Assembly: GCA_033557675.1 (NCBI GenBank)
Contig: JAWQRM010000289.1
Location: forward strand, 1-24,715
From: Coptodactyla brooksi
Lineage: Eukaryota > Arthropoda > Insecta > Coleoptera > Scarabaeidae
Direction: 5' to 3'
DNA: 24,715 nt
The notes beneath the pieces were generated by a model. That model saw only the letters and a list, made by a program, of their open reading frames with translations. It had not been told where the DNA came from and did not search any database. Made by a program: the position numbers and the translations under genes. Positions 1 to 9,415 of the stretch are shown here, one piece after another (positions within the stretch are counted from its first letter, which is position 1; every line of letters begins with the position of its first letter).

Positions 1-910
1 GCTCCAGGAGCACCTGGAGGATCAAATGGATGCCTCGCCTTGATCGGTTCAGATGTAACGGCAGGTTCGGATTGTCCATATTGATTTTCAGCAATAACAC
101 GGAAGTCATAGTCGTGACCAAGCGTCAAATTTCTAATTCTGATAAATGGCACAGTAACGTAACTGCTAACTTTAGACCAAGTTTGGGATTTAGCCTCTTT
201 CTTTTCAACAATATAATTGGTGATATCTGCACCACCATTGTCCTTAGGTGGTTGCCAATACAAAGTGAGTGCGTCTCCTGCAAATTCATCGGCTCTCAGG
301 TTTTCTGGTTTGCCAGGACGATCTAATACTTTAACGTTGATGGTTGCTGTATCGTAACCAGATGGATTTTTCAATTGTAACCTATATTGGCCACTATCAG
401 ATCGTTTTGAATTCTTAACAATTATGCTAGCGTAATCGTCAGCAAGTTGTGGGAATACCCTAGTGTCTGATTCATCTAAAATCTTGTCATTGGCAAACCA
501 CGAAGCAGTGGGCCTTGGGAAACCAACATATGGTACGTGGATGCTGAAGTCTTCACCAGCTCTAACAGTTATATCACGTACACCTCCGAGATCCATAACT
601 GGTTTGTTCGGTTGTTCTTCAATGAGGATATTGGTGCTTGGTTTGCTTGGTTCAGAATTTCCGACGTCGTTAATGGCGATAACCCTGAATTGGTATTCTT
701 CGCCTTCTTTAAGCCTGGGTACAGTGTGCACATTTCCAGAAATTGGAAGGGCATTGACATCTGTCCAATCGTCATCTCCCTTCTTCCTTTGTTGGATGAT
801 GTAGCCTTTGATTTTGGAGCCTCCGTCATTCCTCGGTGGTCTCCATGAAAGGGTGACGCTATCTTTGGTGATTCTATCTGCTTTTGGTGGTTCTGGAGCA
901 TCAGGTTTAA
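1..910 (-). CDS. bt: Projectin/twitchin exon E14, partial (runs off window)
   Basis: About 303 residues up to the window edge: Fn3 (KPDAPEPPKADRITKDSVTLSW, GGSKIKGYIIQQRKKG, YQFRVIAINDVGNSEPS), Ig (VRDITVRAGEDFSIHVPYVG, then RSDSGQYRLQLKNPSG), Fn3 (RPGKPENLRADEF, NGGADITNYIVEKKE, YDFRVIAENQYGQSEP) and the linker ARHPFDPPGAPG opening another Fn3. The frame is open across the whole exon. The acceptor is tctcttccag before TTAAACC. With the two Fn3 domains of E13, the first Fn3 here makes three in a row, breaking the Fn3-Fn3-Ig rhythm. That triple is characteristic of the region before the kinase in twitchin-family proteins. The kinase should lie to the left of the window. Confidence 0.92.
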
Positions 911-966
911 CTGGAAGAGAAAGAAGACCATTTGGATGTACTCAAACGATATTTGAAAATACCTAC

Positions 967-1696
967 ATCGTTGATGAGAAGCAATAATTGGTTCGGTTGG
1001 CTTGCTAGGTTCTCCAGGTCCAGCTTCATTCACGGCAACAACTCTAAACTCATATTTATTGCCTTCACGTAAGTCTTGAGCGGTGTACGTGTTATTCGGA
1101 GTAGGATAATTATTAACCCGCATCCATTCACCGCCACGTTCACGTTTCTCAATATAATAACCAGTAATTGGTTTACCACCAGTATAACTAGGTGGCTTCC
1201 AAGCAAGAGAGCAACTAGACGGAGTATATCCAAGCACTTCAGGTTGGTCAGGAGCACCTGGTGGATCAAACGGACTCTTAGCGACAACCGGTTTGCCTTC
1301 TAGTGGTTCCGATACACCGTAGATGTTTTCAGCTCTAACGCGGAAGACGTACTTCTTCCCTTCCGTGAGGCCACGTACTGTAAATGCTGGTCTCGGGCAG
1401 AAGCCCGGACATGGTCTCCAAGAATCCGTTCCAAACTCGCTTACTTCAACGATGTAATTTGTGATATCGCCACCGCCATCATCAAGTGGTGGATTCCACG
1501 ATAGCGAAACAGTTTCTTGCGTGGTTTCCGTGTACATTAATGGTCCTCTCGGTATACCAGGTTTATCTACAACGATGACTTCTATATCGCCAGAATCGGA
1601 ACCGTATTCGTTCTTGGCCGTGACTGTGTATTTCCCAGAATCATCCCTGTTCGACGCTTCGACACGTAATCTAGTTCTTTCACTATTTGTGTCAGT
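967..1696 (-). CDS. bt: Projectin/twitchin exon E13, half Ig plus two Fn3
   Basis: A 730-bp exon of about 243 residues. It starts with the second half of the Ig begun in E12 (TDTNSERTRLRVEAS, then RDDSGKYTVTAKNEYG, ending VIVVD). It continues with Fn3 (KPGIPRGPLMYTE... VVAKSPFD) and a second Fn3 (PPGAPDQPEVLGY... EPIIASHQR). The Fn3 domains are more diverged than the core: PEVLGYTPSSCSLAW replaces the DWDKDH motif. The acceptor is tttttag before ACTGACAC; the donor is GTAGGT in phase 1. These are the first modules after the fourteen-fold super-repeat ends. The low-coordinate end is slightly less certain because the joined sequence HQR-F-KPDAPEPP is not a stereotyped linker. Confidence 0.9.
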
Positions 1697-1746
1697 CTAA
1701 AAATATAGTGATAGTACTGCAAGTAAGGGGTATTGCTGATACTTAC

Positions 1747-1904
1747 AGATACTCTATTCGATTCTGGAATTCGTATGGCATTCTTACACCATTCGACAGT
1801 TGGAATTGGTGCCCCAGCTAAAGGAATATCAATATTGATCGGTTCACCAGCCCTGACCTTGATCTTACGCCCAATAATACCATCCAAGAACAATTTTGGT
1901 TTTT
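1747..1904 (-). CDS. bt: Projectin/twitchin exon E12, first half of an Ig module
   Basis: A 158-bp exon encoding the first half of the Ig that closes the fourteenth super-module: KPKLFLDGIIGRKIKVRAG, then IDIPLAGAPIPTVEWCKN, ending PESNRVS. The acceptor is tgatttcag and the donor GTAAGT. The donor is in phase 0, the only phase 0 intron seen in this part of the gene, and it falls inside the Ig fold. The following intron is 50 bp, the shortest in the window. The frame happens to stay open through the intron, but the intronic residues have no Ig character and E13 supplies the proper continuation. Confidence 0.9.
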
Positions 1905-1982
1905 CTGAAATCAATCAAACGATGAGATATAATGATAACGCACGATAAAATATAACGATATAATTAGATGATATAAGAATAC

Positions 1983-2285
1983 CTTTCATTGGTTTGGCTG
2001 TGAAAGCATTTGATGCATCACTTGGTTTACCAGGTCCGGCTGCGTTAACAGCAGAAACTCTGTATTCGTACTGATGCCCTTCTTGTACTCTGTCATCATA
2101 GTAACTTTGGCCGTGAACGGGTTCTTTGTTGAGTTTGATCCATCGTCCTGTGGCACGATCACGTCTCTCGACGTCATAACCAACAATTGGTGATCCCCCG
2201 TTGCTAATAGGTGGACTCCACTTAAGCTTGATGTGATCTTTGTCGCTATCCACGAGTTCTGGTTTTCCAGGTTTTCCAGGAACAT
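1983..2285 (-). CDS. bt: Projectin/twitchin exon E11, single Fn3 module
   Basis: A 303-bp exon equal to one Fn3 domain of about 101 residues, the second Fn3 of the fourteenth super-module: VPGKPGKPELVDSDKDHIKLKW, NGGSPIVGYDVERRD and YEYRVSAVNAAGPGKPS, ending FTAKPMK. The acceptor is aactttag and the donor is GTATTC, which is weak. Both introns are phase 1, so the exon is symmetric. Joining G plus AA from E12 gives KPMK-E-KPKLFLDG, the entry to an Ig domain. The upstream intron is 137 bp and the downstream one 78 bp. Confidence 0.93.
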
Positions 2286-2422
2286 CTAAAGTTTTGTTTT
2301 AAAAGAAAGTTTTATGACCAGAAATCGTTTATTAAAATGTTGGATATTCCAGAAAATACAATACCGTTCTTTTTTCGTTTTGCTGATATACCCTGAAAAA
2401 TCAATCGAGAAGCTATACATAC

Positions 2423-2628
2423 CGTATTGATTCTTTGCAACAACCGGTTTTTGAGTGTTTAGAGGATCGGATCGCCCCTGTAAGTTTTCAGCGAAAACTC
2501 TGAATTCGTATTTAGTTCCTTCGATCAATCGCGGTACGGTACTATGGTTAAATTTGGGATTTACGTAATTAACGGCAGGTACCCAGCCGCCTCCATGAGT
2601 CAAATCGCGTTTCTCAATAACGTAGCCA
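2423..2628 (-). CDS. bt: Projectin/twitchin exon E10, rest of the split Fn3 module
   Basis: A 206-bp exon completing the Fn3 begun in E9, about 68 residues: GYVIEKRDLTHGGGWVPAVNYVN, then RLIEGTKYEFRVFAENLQGRSDP, ending VVAKNQYG. The acceptor is ttttatag before TGGCTACG and the donor is GTATGT. It enters in phase 2 and leaves in phase 1, so E9 and E10 can only be used together. Joining G plus AT from E11 gives NQYD-VPGKPGKPEL, the inter-Fn3 linker. Confidence 0.92.
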
Positions 2629-2681
2629 CTATAAAATCAGCATAGAAGACATCGCGAATAGCAGATAAGTTCAATACGTAC

Positions 2682-2787
2682 GTAATTTCACTTCCACCGT
2701 TATCTTTAGGAGGTTTCCACGATAACGTGACACTTTGGGCGGTGATTTCTTCGTATTCGAGCGGCGCCTCAGGCGGGCCAGGACGAT
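2682..2787 (-). CDS. bt: Projectin/twitchin exon E9, first third of an Fn3 module
   Basis: A 106-bp exon encoding only the N-terminal third of an Fn3 domain: RPGPPEAPLEYEE, then SVTLSWKPPKDNGGSEIT. It is too short and too broken by introns to stand out as an open frame; it is supported by the splice sites and by continuity of the domain. The acceptor is ccttgtag. The donor lies in ACGTACGT and is read as GTACGT after GAAATTAC, giving a phase 2 intron of 53 bp. Joining AC plus T from E10 gives Thr and restores GGSEITGYVIEKRD, which matches GGSPITGYVIEK in neighbouring modules exactly at the cut. Confidence 0.9.
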
Positions 2788-2842
2788 CTACAAGGAACGT
2801 AAGTTTTGAACCGTATAATTTTTGATTACTTTCGCGGATTAC

Positions 2843-3121
2843 CTAACACGATTACTTGGAACGACCCTTCGTCTATTCCCGAGCTATTCTTTAAGTGCAA
2901 ATTATAGAGTCCACTATCGGATCGTTTAGCGTTAACGGTGTGTACGATGGTATGGTGACCTATAGAAGTAACGGAAGTGCGTTCGTCGGCGGTAAGCGAT
3001 TTTCCTCCGACAGTCCAAGTGACCTCTGGAGTCGGTTCACCAACGAAATCGATGTCGACGTGAAGAATAAGTCCAGCTTTAATTCTGATATCGTTAAGTG
3101 GTGTTTTGATTTTAGGCGCAA
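2843..3121 (-). CDS. bt: Projectin/twitchin exon E8, single Ig module
   Basis: A 279-bp exon equal to one Ig domain of about 93 residues, the Ig that closes the thirteenth super-module. My own minus-strand reading gives LAPKIKTPLNDIRIKAG at the start, VGEPTPEVTWTVGGK in the middle and RSDSGLYNLHLKNSSG near the end, closing in VIVLG. The acceptor is ctttttcag and the donor is GTAATC, a weak but usable form; both introns are phase 1. Joining to E9 (G plus AT) gives VLD-RPGPPEAPL, the normal Ig-to-Fn3 linker. It is flanked by a 419-bp intron upstream and a 55-bp intron downstream. Confidence 0.92.
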
Positions 3122-3540
3122 CTGAAAAAGTTGTTATTATGGTTTACTATTAAGTTTTATTATCGATGTTTTCTATTTTAAATAATACTTAAAGGATATA
3201 TTTTTTACTTAAAGGAAAAAAAGAAAGTGGTATTTTATGGGATACAAGAGAAGGAAATTAGAACTATTGGCGTACCAAATTAAAAAGGAAATTAGAAATG
3301 CAATTAACTGTAGATACAAAAATATATACATATATATCAGGAATCAGCTAAGCGAAAAGAAGAAGAATAACAAAATATAAGTCAATGTCATCGAGAATAA
3401 TGTATGTCACTATAGAACTGAAAACAGGGCTAAACATGCATTATACGATTTATGTTTTCATGGAAAGAGCAATGGAGAAAAATGTAAACGGAAATGTTTC
3501 AGGAAATGAGGCAACAACAATACAAACAAAGAATACTTAC
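3122..3540 (-). other. Intron between E7 and E8 (419 bp)
   Basis: A GT-AG intron (donor GTAAGT, acceptor ctttttcag on the minus strand). It is A-rich on the plus strand with a short imperfect TA/CA stretch around 3320-3340. I see no coding potential and no repeat shared with the rest of the window. Confidence 0.88.
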
Positions 3541-6500
3541 GATATCTAGCTTTGGCTGTCACCAGATCGGATGGTTCGGACGGTTCACTTTGGCCAGCAG
3601 CATTAGTGGCGATAATTCTAAATTCGTATTCTTGTCCTTCAGTTAAATCCGGCACGGTAGCTGAATTGGATTTAGCCGGGACGTGCACGGCATTCGTCCA
3701 GTAAGGACTTCCTTTTTCTTTCTTTTGGATGATATATCCGGTAATGGGAGAACCACCATCGTTCTTGGGAGGATTCCATTCAAGATCGACATGATCCTTG
3801 TCCCAATCGGTAACGGCTGGTTTGCTAGGAGCATCTGGTTCGTCGAATTCGTTCTTAGCAATGATGCTTCTGGGCGTTTCTAGCGGTTCTGATTCCCCTA
3901 CGGCGTTTACGGCTTTAACACGGAAATAGTACTCTTTGCGATGGACCAATCTGGTGATGTCATGCGACGTGATAGTTGCCATGCCCGCATCGGACCAAAT
4001 ACCACGTGATACATCCATTTTTTCAACGATGTAATGGAGAATTGGTGAACCACCGTCGTCTAACGGTGGCCTCCAGTTAATGCGAGCACTTTCTTTGGTT
4101 ACGCAGCTAACGTCAAGTGGCGGTTGTGGCGGACCAGGACGATCAATAACCGTAACGCTAGCGGATGCCGAACATTGACCTAAATCGTTTTTGAGGGTTA
4201 ACGTGTACCTTCCGGTATCGGATCTTAAGGCAGATGCAATATCAAAAGTGACACGGTTTGTCGAAACAAACATATCGACTCTTTCGCTCGCATGGATTTC
4301 TTTGCCGTCTTTAGCCCATTGGGCAGTCGGCTTTGGTGCGGCTTCGATAGGAATGTTATAGCTGATGCGGTTACCAGCTTTAACGATGATGTCCTGCAGA
4401 AGAGTTTTATTGAAGTTAGGTGCCAAGAACCGCGGTTTAGCAATAACTGGTAAAGAAGCCTCGCTAGGTTCACTGTGTCCACCTTTATTGACGGCAATGA
4501 CTCTAAATTCGTATTCCTCGCCTTCCGTGAGGTCCGGAACGGTTCCTTTTGTTTGGTTGCCGGGGACTTCGCAAGCTTTCTCCCACGACCCATGTTTAGG
4601 ACGTTTCTCAATGATATAACTGGTAATTGGACTACCACCATCTTTCTTGGGTGATGTCCATTCTAAATCGACATGGTCCTTATCCCAATCGGTAGCTTGC
4701 GGCTGACCGGGTTTATCCGGTTTAGAGAACGGATCTTTAGCCGTGATACTTTCGAGGGTGGTTAAGGGAGCGGATTCACCTAGTTTATTAACGGCTTTAA
4801 CGCGGAATTTATAATCGTGACCTTCGGCTAAATGGTCCACTCTCATAGACGTACCGACGGCTTCTCCAACCGGTACCCACCTCATATTTTCCATATCCAG
4901 TTTTTCAACAGCATAATGAGATATTTCGCAACCGCCGTCGTCTTTCGGCGGCCTCCAGTGAAGGTTGAGAGCGTTCTTGGTCACATTGTCGGCTTTGAGT
5001 GGTCCTTCTGGAGATGTTGGAATATCCATCACGACCACTGTAACCGTTGCAGTGTCTTTACCATTACGATTCTTAGCTACAAGTGTGTACTCGCCGCTAT
5101 CAGAACGTTTGGCTTCAGTTAATTTGAATTTGGTGATATAATCTTCGTTGGTGATCTTAATACGTTCAGTTGCGTAAATGAGAACATCCTTATATAACCA
5201 TTCTTTGGTTGGGGGTGGTTCACCGATAACTGGGACGTTAAATTCGAACGACTGTCCCACACGAATTTTGATGTTAGTGAGGGCATTACGATCGATTTTA
5301 GGCGCGAGATTCTTCGGTCGGGCGACGTGGATTTTGGAGGCATCACTAGGTACACCAGGTCCAGCTTTGTTGACCGCACGAATACGAAATTCGTACGGCG
5401 TACCTTCAATGAGATCGTTCACTTTTCCGACTGTGGCGTCACCTTCGACCTCGGCGCATTTTTCCCAGTTAGGATTGTACTTGTCACGCTTTTCAATGAT
5501 GTAGCCGGTAATGGGAGAACCTCCGTCAGTTTCCGGTTTGTCCCATTTGAGTTCGACGAAATCTTTATCGAAATCGGAGATCTCTGGTTGACCCGGTTTT
5601 CCAGGTTCATCGAACGGATTCTTAGCTTCGATAGCCTTTTCGGTGGTTAAAGGTTCAGATTTACCTTGTCGGTTAATTGCGCGAACTCTAAATTTGTACT
5701 TCTTTCCGGGGGTGAGTCCTTCGACGTTCATGGAAGTGTTAGGGCCGTCGGTTTCTGCAACCGGTACCCATCTACCTGTGGCTTCGTCCATTTTTTCAAC
5801 AAGGTAACATTCGACCGGTTGACCGCCATCATCTGCCGGAGGTCTCCAGTTGAGTTTGCAACCATTCGCGTGGACATCGGATACTTTGAGCGGACCACCA
5901 GGAGGGCTGGGTACGTCTAAAACGATAACCTCAACCTCTGCGATGTCTTTACCGTTTACATTTTCAGCTGTAATCGTGTATGTTCCTGCTTCAGCTCTTG
6001 TCGCAGCACGTACACTAATCTTCGTGTTATAATCGGTATGTTGTATTTTAACTCTTTCGCTGGATTTAATTTCTTTGCCTTTTATCAACCATTTAGTTTG
6101 CGGCATCGGTTCACCAGAAACTTTGACGTCAAATCCAAAGTTCTGTCCGGCTCGGACGCGTACTTCAATGAGATTCGTACGATCGATCTTCGGAGCTTGG
6201 TTGCGTGCTTTGGCAATAATTGTAGGCGTAGCGTTGCTGGGTTCGCCCGGACCAGCGGCGTTCACGGCTCGAACTCTGAATTCGTAAGGTTGCCCTTCGA
6301 TGAGGTCAGGAACCGTGGCTTTCAGGGAGGTGGCAGGTACTTCTAAAGCTTTCTCCCATTCTCCGAATTTGTCTTTCTTTTCGACGACGTAGCCTGTGAT
6401 CGGAGAACCACCGTCGTTAGTCGGCGGGGTCCAAGCGAGATCTACGTGATCCTTATCCCAGTCCGTAGCTTTGAGGTGACCCGGAGGTCCAGGTTCGTCA

Positions 6501-7383
6501 AACGGATTCTTTGCGATGATCGAGTGTTCCGTTTCTAACGGTTTGGATTCGCCTTCTGCGTTAACCGCGGCCACGCGGAATTTGTACTCTTTTCCGGGAG
6601 TTAGGTTGTTAACTTCAAGGTTAGGTTCTGTCGATCTTCCGCAGGGTACCCAACATCCGGTTTCTTCGTCAAGTTTGTCGACTTGGTAGTATTCGATAGG
6701 AGTGCCACCGTCATCTTTAGGCCTCTTCCATTTTAGTTTGCAGCCATGTTTGTGGACGTCGGATACTTGAAGTGGGCCTTCGGGTGCGGAGGGTTTATCC
6801 GTTACAGTTACGTTGATGGTATGCACGTCTCTTCCAGAGCTGTTTGAAGCCGTAACGGTATATTCGCCACTGTCGTCACGCTTCACTGGACGAATTGAGA
6901 TTTTGGTAAAGTAATCGACATTGTCGATCAACGTTTTCTTATCGTTCTTCAACGTCATCGCATTGAATTTCCATTCGACTGTCGGCGGTGGTTCGCCGAT
7001 AATGTTGGCTTCGAATTTGAGCGCGGAACCGGAAGATAAAGTTATGTCGTGGAGATGACGACGATCGATACGTGGAGCTAAGAACCGTGGCTTAGCCGTA
7101 AACGTTTTTCCCGGTTCGGACGGTGCGCTTAAGCCTGCTTTATTTACTGCGATGACGCGGAATTGATACTCGTTTCCTTCTACTAAACCGGTTACTATTG
7201 CAGTTGGTTTCGGACTGGTGGTTTCGATAGCCTTTTCCCAGAGTGGGCTGTATTTATCTTTCATTTCTACGATGTAACCGGTAATTGGAGAACCGCCATC
7301 GGAAGGTGGCTCAGTCCATTTAAGTTCAACATGATTTGCTGACCAGTCTTCTGGTTCGGGAGCACCGGGTTTGCTTGCCGTAG
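3541..7383 (-). CDS. bt: Projectin/twitchin exon E7 (largest)
   Basis: The longest exon, about 1,281 residues and thirteen modules: Fn3, Ig, then Fn3-Fn3-Ig three times, and a final Fn3-Fn3. Ig domains start LAPRIDRRHLH, QAPKIDRTNLI, LAPKIDRNALT and LAPNFNKTLLQ; second-class Fn3 domains carry DWDKDHVDLEW or close variants. The donor GTAAGTAT below 3541 is phase 1 and joins to E8 as KARY-L-APKIK. The start is less certain. The only acceptor in the right phase close to the domain is the one in ttatag before CTACGGC. It gives DPF-T-TASKPGAPEPEDW, two or three residues longer than the usual DPF/NPF linker. The stretch upstream of the acceptor is open for several more codons, so an alternative acceptor further up (about 7413) is possible. 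The body of the exon is unambiguous. Confidence 0.93.
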
Positions 7384-8050
7384 CTATAATTACAAAAGTA
7401 GTGTCAACTGGGGGCACAGTATAACAGTAAGAATATCTCTTTTCAATTTATCTGTGGCGTCTTGTTAACGTAACAAAAATACTTATACATATCATATATT
7501 CAGTTCAGTTACAGTAGGTTACAAGAAGCTGTATTTGCAAGAAGAATAAATTTCTTCTAAAGTCAGGAACTGAATCGGATGTCACCAAATACCAGGTTGA
7601 TTTTAAAGGTGTTATACAAAGAGGATGCACGAACACAACACATCCTTATGGGATCAATGAATGACTCAAATGATCACCTTGGTGCCACGTGTGGATCATC
7701 AAAGGAGGTATGGGATAAACTTTTATCTGTATACGAACACAGCTCTGATCAACGAGTGGATAGGCTGATGGAACAATTCTTTAGCAGTGAGAATCCTGAA
7801 GAAGACATAGCCACCCACGTCGTTGGATTGCAACGAAATCTCCAGGGAATAAATGTGGAATCTGAAAAGGAAATGGGACAAAAAGAGTGCTGAAGAACTT
7901 GGTAGGGTATTCTACCCAACTTGATAGGGTATTGTGGTGAATCTTGATGATCTTTGACTCGTGATGTTACCTTTGCACAAGACAAGATAGTTGCGCCAAA
8001 AAAAAAGTTAATTATCGATTGTGACTGTAAGTGTTGTGAAAGTAACTTAC
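7384..8050 (-). other. Intron between E6 and E7 with retrotransposon insert (667 bp)
   Basis: A GT-AG intron (donor GTAAGTTA at the high end, acceptor ttatag at the low end). Most of it is accounted for by a copia-type Gag fragment on the opposite strand at about 7579-7893. The remaining flanks hold nothing I recognise. The acceptor has only a modest pyrimidine tract. Confidence 0.8.
7579..7893 (+). pseudogene. Copia-type (Ty1) retrotransposon Gag fragment
   Basis: An open frame of 104 codons, antisense to projectin, resembling the Gag of copia-type LTR retrotransposons (UBN2-like). What I see: an acidic start with YKEDARTQHILMGSM, then GSSKEVWDKLLSVYE, the most family-typical stretch, then LMEQFFSSENPEEDIATHV. 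In intact elements this protein forms the particle that packages the element RNA and is followed by a CCHC zinc knuckle, protease, integrase and reverse transcriptase. None of those follow here; the frame closes at 7891-7893. I cannot identify LTRs. It is a decayed insertion in an intron, not a host gene. The N-terminal start is arbitrary. Confidence 0.72.
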
Positions 8051-8356
8051 TGAATGGATCTCTTGCGACGATGGTTCCAAGTGTTTCGAGAGGTTCGGAT
8101 TCTCCTTCTTTATTGAGCGCTTTAACGCGGAATTTGTATTCGTGGCCAGGCACGAGACCATCAACTTTGAGTTCCGGTATTGGACCGTCAGTTTTAGCAA
8201 CCGGAAGCCAGATACCGGTTTCTGGATCGAGTTTTTCGACAACGTAGGCCTCAATTGGTTCGCCACCATCGTCTTTGGGTTTCTTCCATTTGAGAGTACA
8301 ACCTTCTTTGTGAATGTCGTTGACCTCTAACGGACCTTCTGGTTTTCCTGGTTTGC
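8051..8356 (-). CDS. bt: Projectin/twitchin exon E6, single Fn3 module
   Basis: A 306-bp exon equal to one Fn3 domain of about 102 residues, the first Fn3 of the ninth super-module. Motifs are KPGKPEGPLEVNDIHKEG, DDGGEPIEAYVVEKLD and YKFRVKALNKEGESEP, ending VARDPF. The acceptor is atttag before GCAAACC and the donor is GTAAGTTA; both are phase 1, so the exon is symmetric. It is separated from E5 by a 62-bp intron. Downstream lies the 667-bp intron with a copia-like Gag fragment. The E6-E7 join is the one junction that does not restore a standard linker cleanly (see E7). Confidence 0.93.
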
Positions 8357-8418
8357 CTAAATAAATCATAATGTTAGAATCGACTCAAACTGTGTCATAT
8401 TAGTGTTGAAATACGTAC

Positions 8419-8700
8419 AAATAACATTGATTTCAATTTCAGCCGTGTCCTGTCCATATTTATTGGTAGCTTGTATTTTATAGACTCCAGTGTCCTTTCG
8501 TTCGGGTTTATCGTTGAAGAACTTGGAGTTGTAAGGAATGTCATCAATACGGCGATTACCTCCTGGGATAATAGTCTTATCGTCTTGGTACCATATGATT
8601 TCAGGAGCAGGTTCTCCAGATACTTTGACGTCAATGTAGATTGGTTCTCCTTCTTTAACCGTAATATTGTGAAGAGTTCGTCTGTCGATTTTAGGAGCCA
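8419..8700 (-). CDS. bt: Projectin/twitchin exon E5, single Ig module
   Basis: A 282-bp exon equal to one I-set-like immunoglobulin domain of about 94 residues: LAPKIDRRTLHNITV, the tryptophan in GEPAPEIIWYQDD, and RKDTGVYKIQATN, ending EIEINVIC. The canonical B- and F-strand cysteines are absent, as in the other core Ig domains here. The acceptor is cttccag and the donor GTACGT, both phase 1. Joining to E6 (T plus GC) gives Cys and restores VICKPGKPEGPL. The same VICKPSKPKGPL border occurs uninterrupted inside E3, which supports this splice choice. Confidence 0.94.
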
Positions 8701-8967
8701 CTGGAAGAAAAAGAACATGATTTTCGTCTAGTCATTTTAAGGACCTTAGGAATGTAACAAATTAGGCTTCATAAACCTTTTAAATTTCATTTTCTTTTAT
8801 TGAAGTACTTTCGTTACATTAATACAAAGCCAACTGGGCATTTACTTGAAGCCTGGAGTTATGTTTATTTTTTATAGCTTTGTTTAGTCTGTCCATAAAT
8901 GATCCCACGAGCATGGATAATTGTCCTACTCATTGTGCAACAAAGTATTGGGTTAATATATACACAC

Positions 8968-9006
8968 AGCAAATAGCGTGACATTTCCCATGCCATGCTA
9001 TTTGCT
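8968..9006. repeat. Perfect 10-bp inverted repeat (hairpin)
   Basis: AGCAAATAGC at 8968-8977 is the exact reverse complement of GCTATTTGCT at 8997-9006, with 19 bases between. It could fold into a small hairpin in RNA from either strand. The stem is too short for a typical microRNA precursor, and nothing else suggests function. It may be the core of a worn inverted-repeat element. Confidence 0.6.
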
Positions 9007-9185
9007 GACTATAAATATTTAATATCTAAAAAACTGCTGCGCAAATAGTAAAGTGGTACAGGACTTTTCTCCTCTGTTTGACTCAATCTACCTCTGGTTT
9101 TATGATTACTAGTTTTACACCTGATACCCTGTATTACTAATCGAGTAATAGAACTATATGATCCAAAATCTGTTGGAATTATTAG

Positions 9186-9298
9186 CAGCCAAAAATAGTT
9201 TTTGTTGTTATTTTATTAGAAACCTAGCCATAGAGTTCTTATATGTAATCATTTTTATCAATTTGTTATACTTTGTTGTTTTAAATGTAATATAATTC
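9186..9298 (+). repeat. Dispersed repeat, copy 1
   Basis: About 110 bp starting agccaaaaatagtttttgtt and passing through agagttcttatatgtaatca. It is closely similar, in the same orientation, to 16016-16110 in a different intron. Shared landmarks include GAAxCCTAG followed by ATAGAGTTCTTATATG. The family is unknown to me. Confidence 0.7.
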
Positions 9299-9415
9299 CA
9301 TAATATTAATAATATTTAATTATTATAATGTATAATTTAATATACATCGCCCAATCCACAGTCACCCTGCTAGAACTTCATGTTGGAAGGGGGGTGGTTA
9401 CAGGAAGTAACTTAC

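Larger units (their letters stand above)
911..2842 (-). other. Short introns between E8 and E14
   Basis: Six introns lie here: 911-966 (56 bp), 1697-1746 (50), 1905-1982 (78), 2286-2422 (137), 2629-2681 (53) and 2788-2842 (55). All use GT-AG ends read on the minus strand. I see nothing in them besides splice signals. They are listed as one entry because none reaches 300 bases. Confidence 0.88.
8701..9415 (-). other. Intron between E4 and E5 (715 bp)
   Basis: A GT-AG intron with donor GTAAGT and acceptor cttccag, both minus strand. It contains a perfect 10-bp hairpin at 8968-9006 and, at about 9186-9298, a block that recurs in the 3.37-kb intron. The end near 9300-9355 is almost pure A+T. No coding potential was seen. 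Confidence 0.85.

Noticed and set aside
569..966. Extension of the E13 frame past the donor at 966 as one continuous exon
   Set aside because: The residues after ASHQR lose all Fn3 character, while the splice at 966/911 in another frame restores a full Fn3 (KPDAPEPPKADRITKDSVTLSW).
1582..1746. Extension of the E12 frame beyond 1747
   Set aside because: The extended residues are not Ig-like. The phase 0 splice to 1696 gives the correct second half of the Ig with DSGKYTVTAKN.
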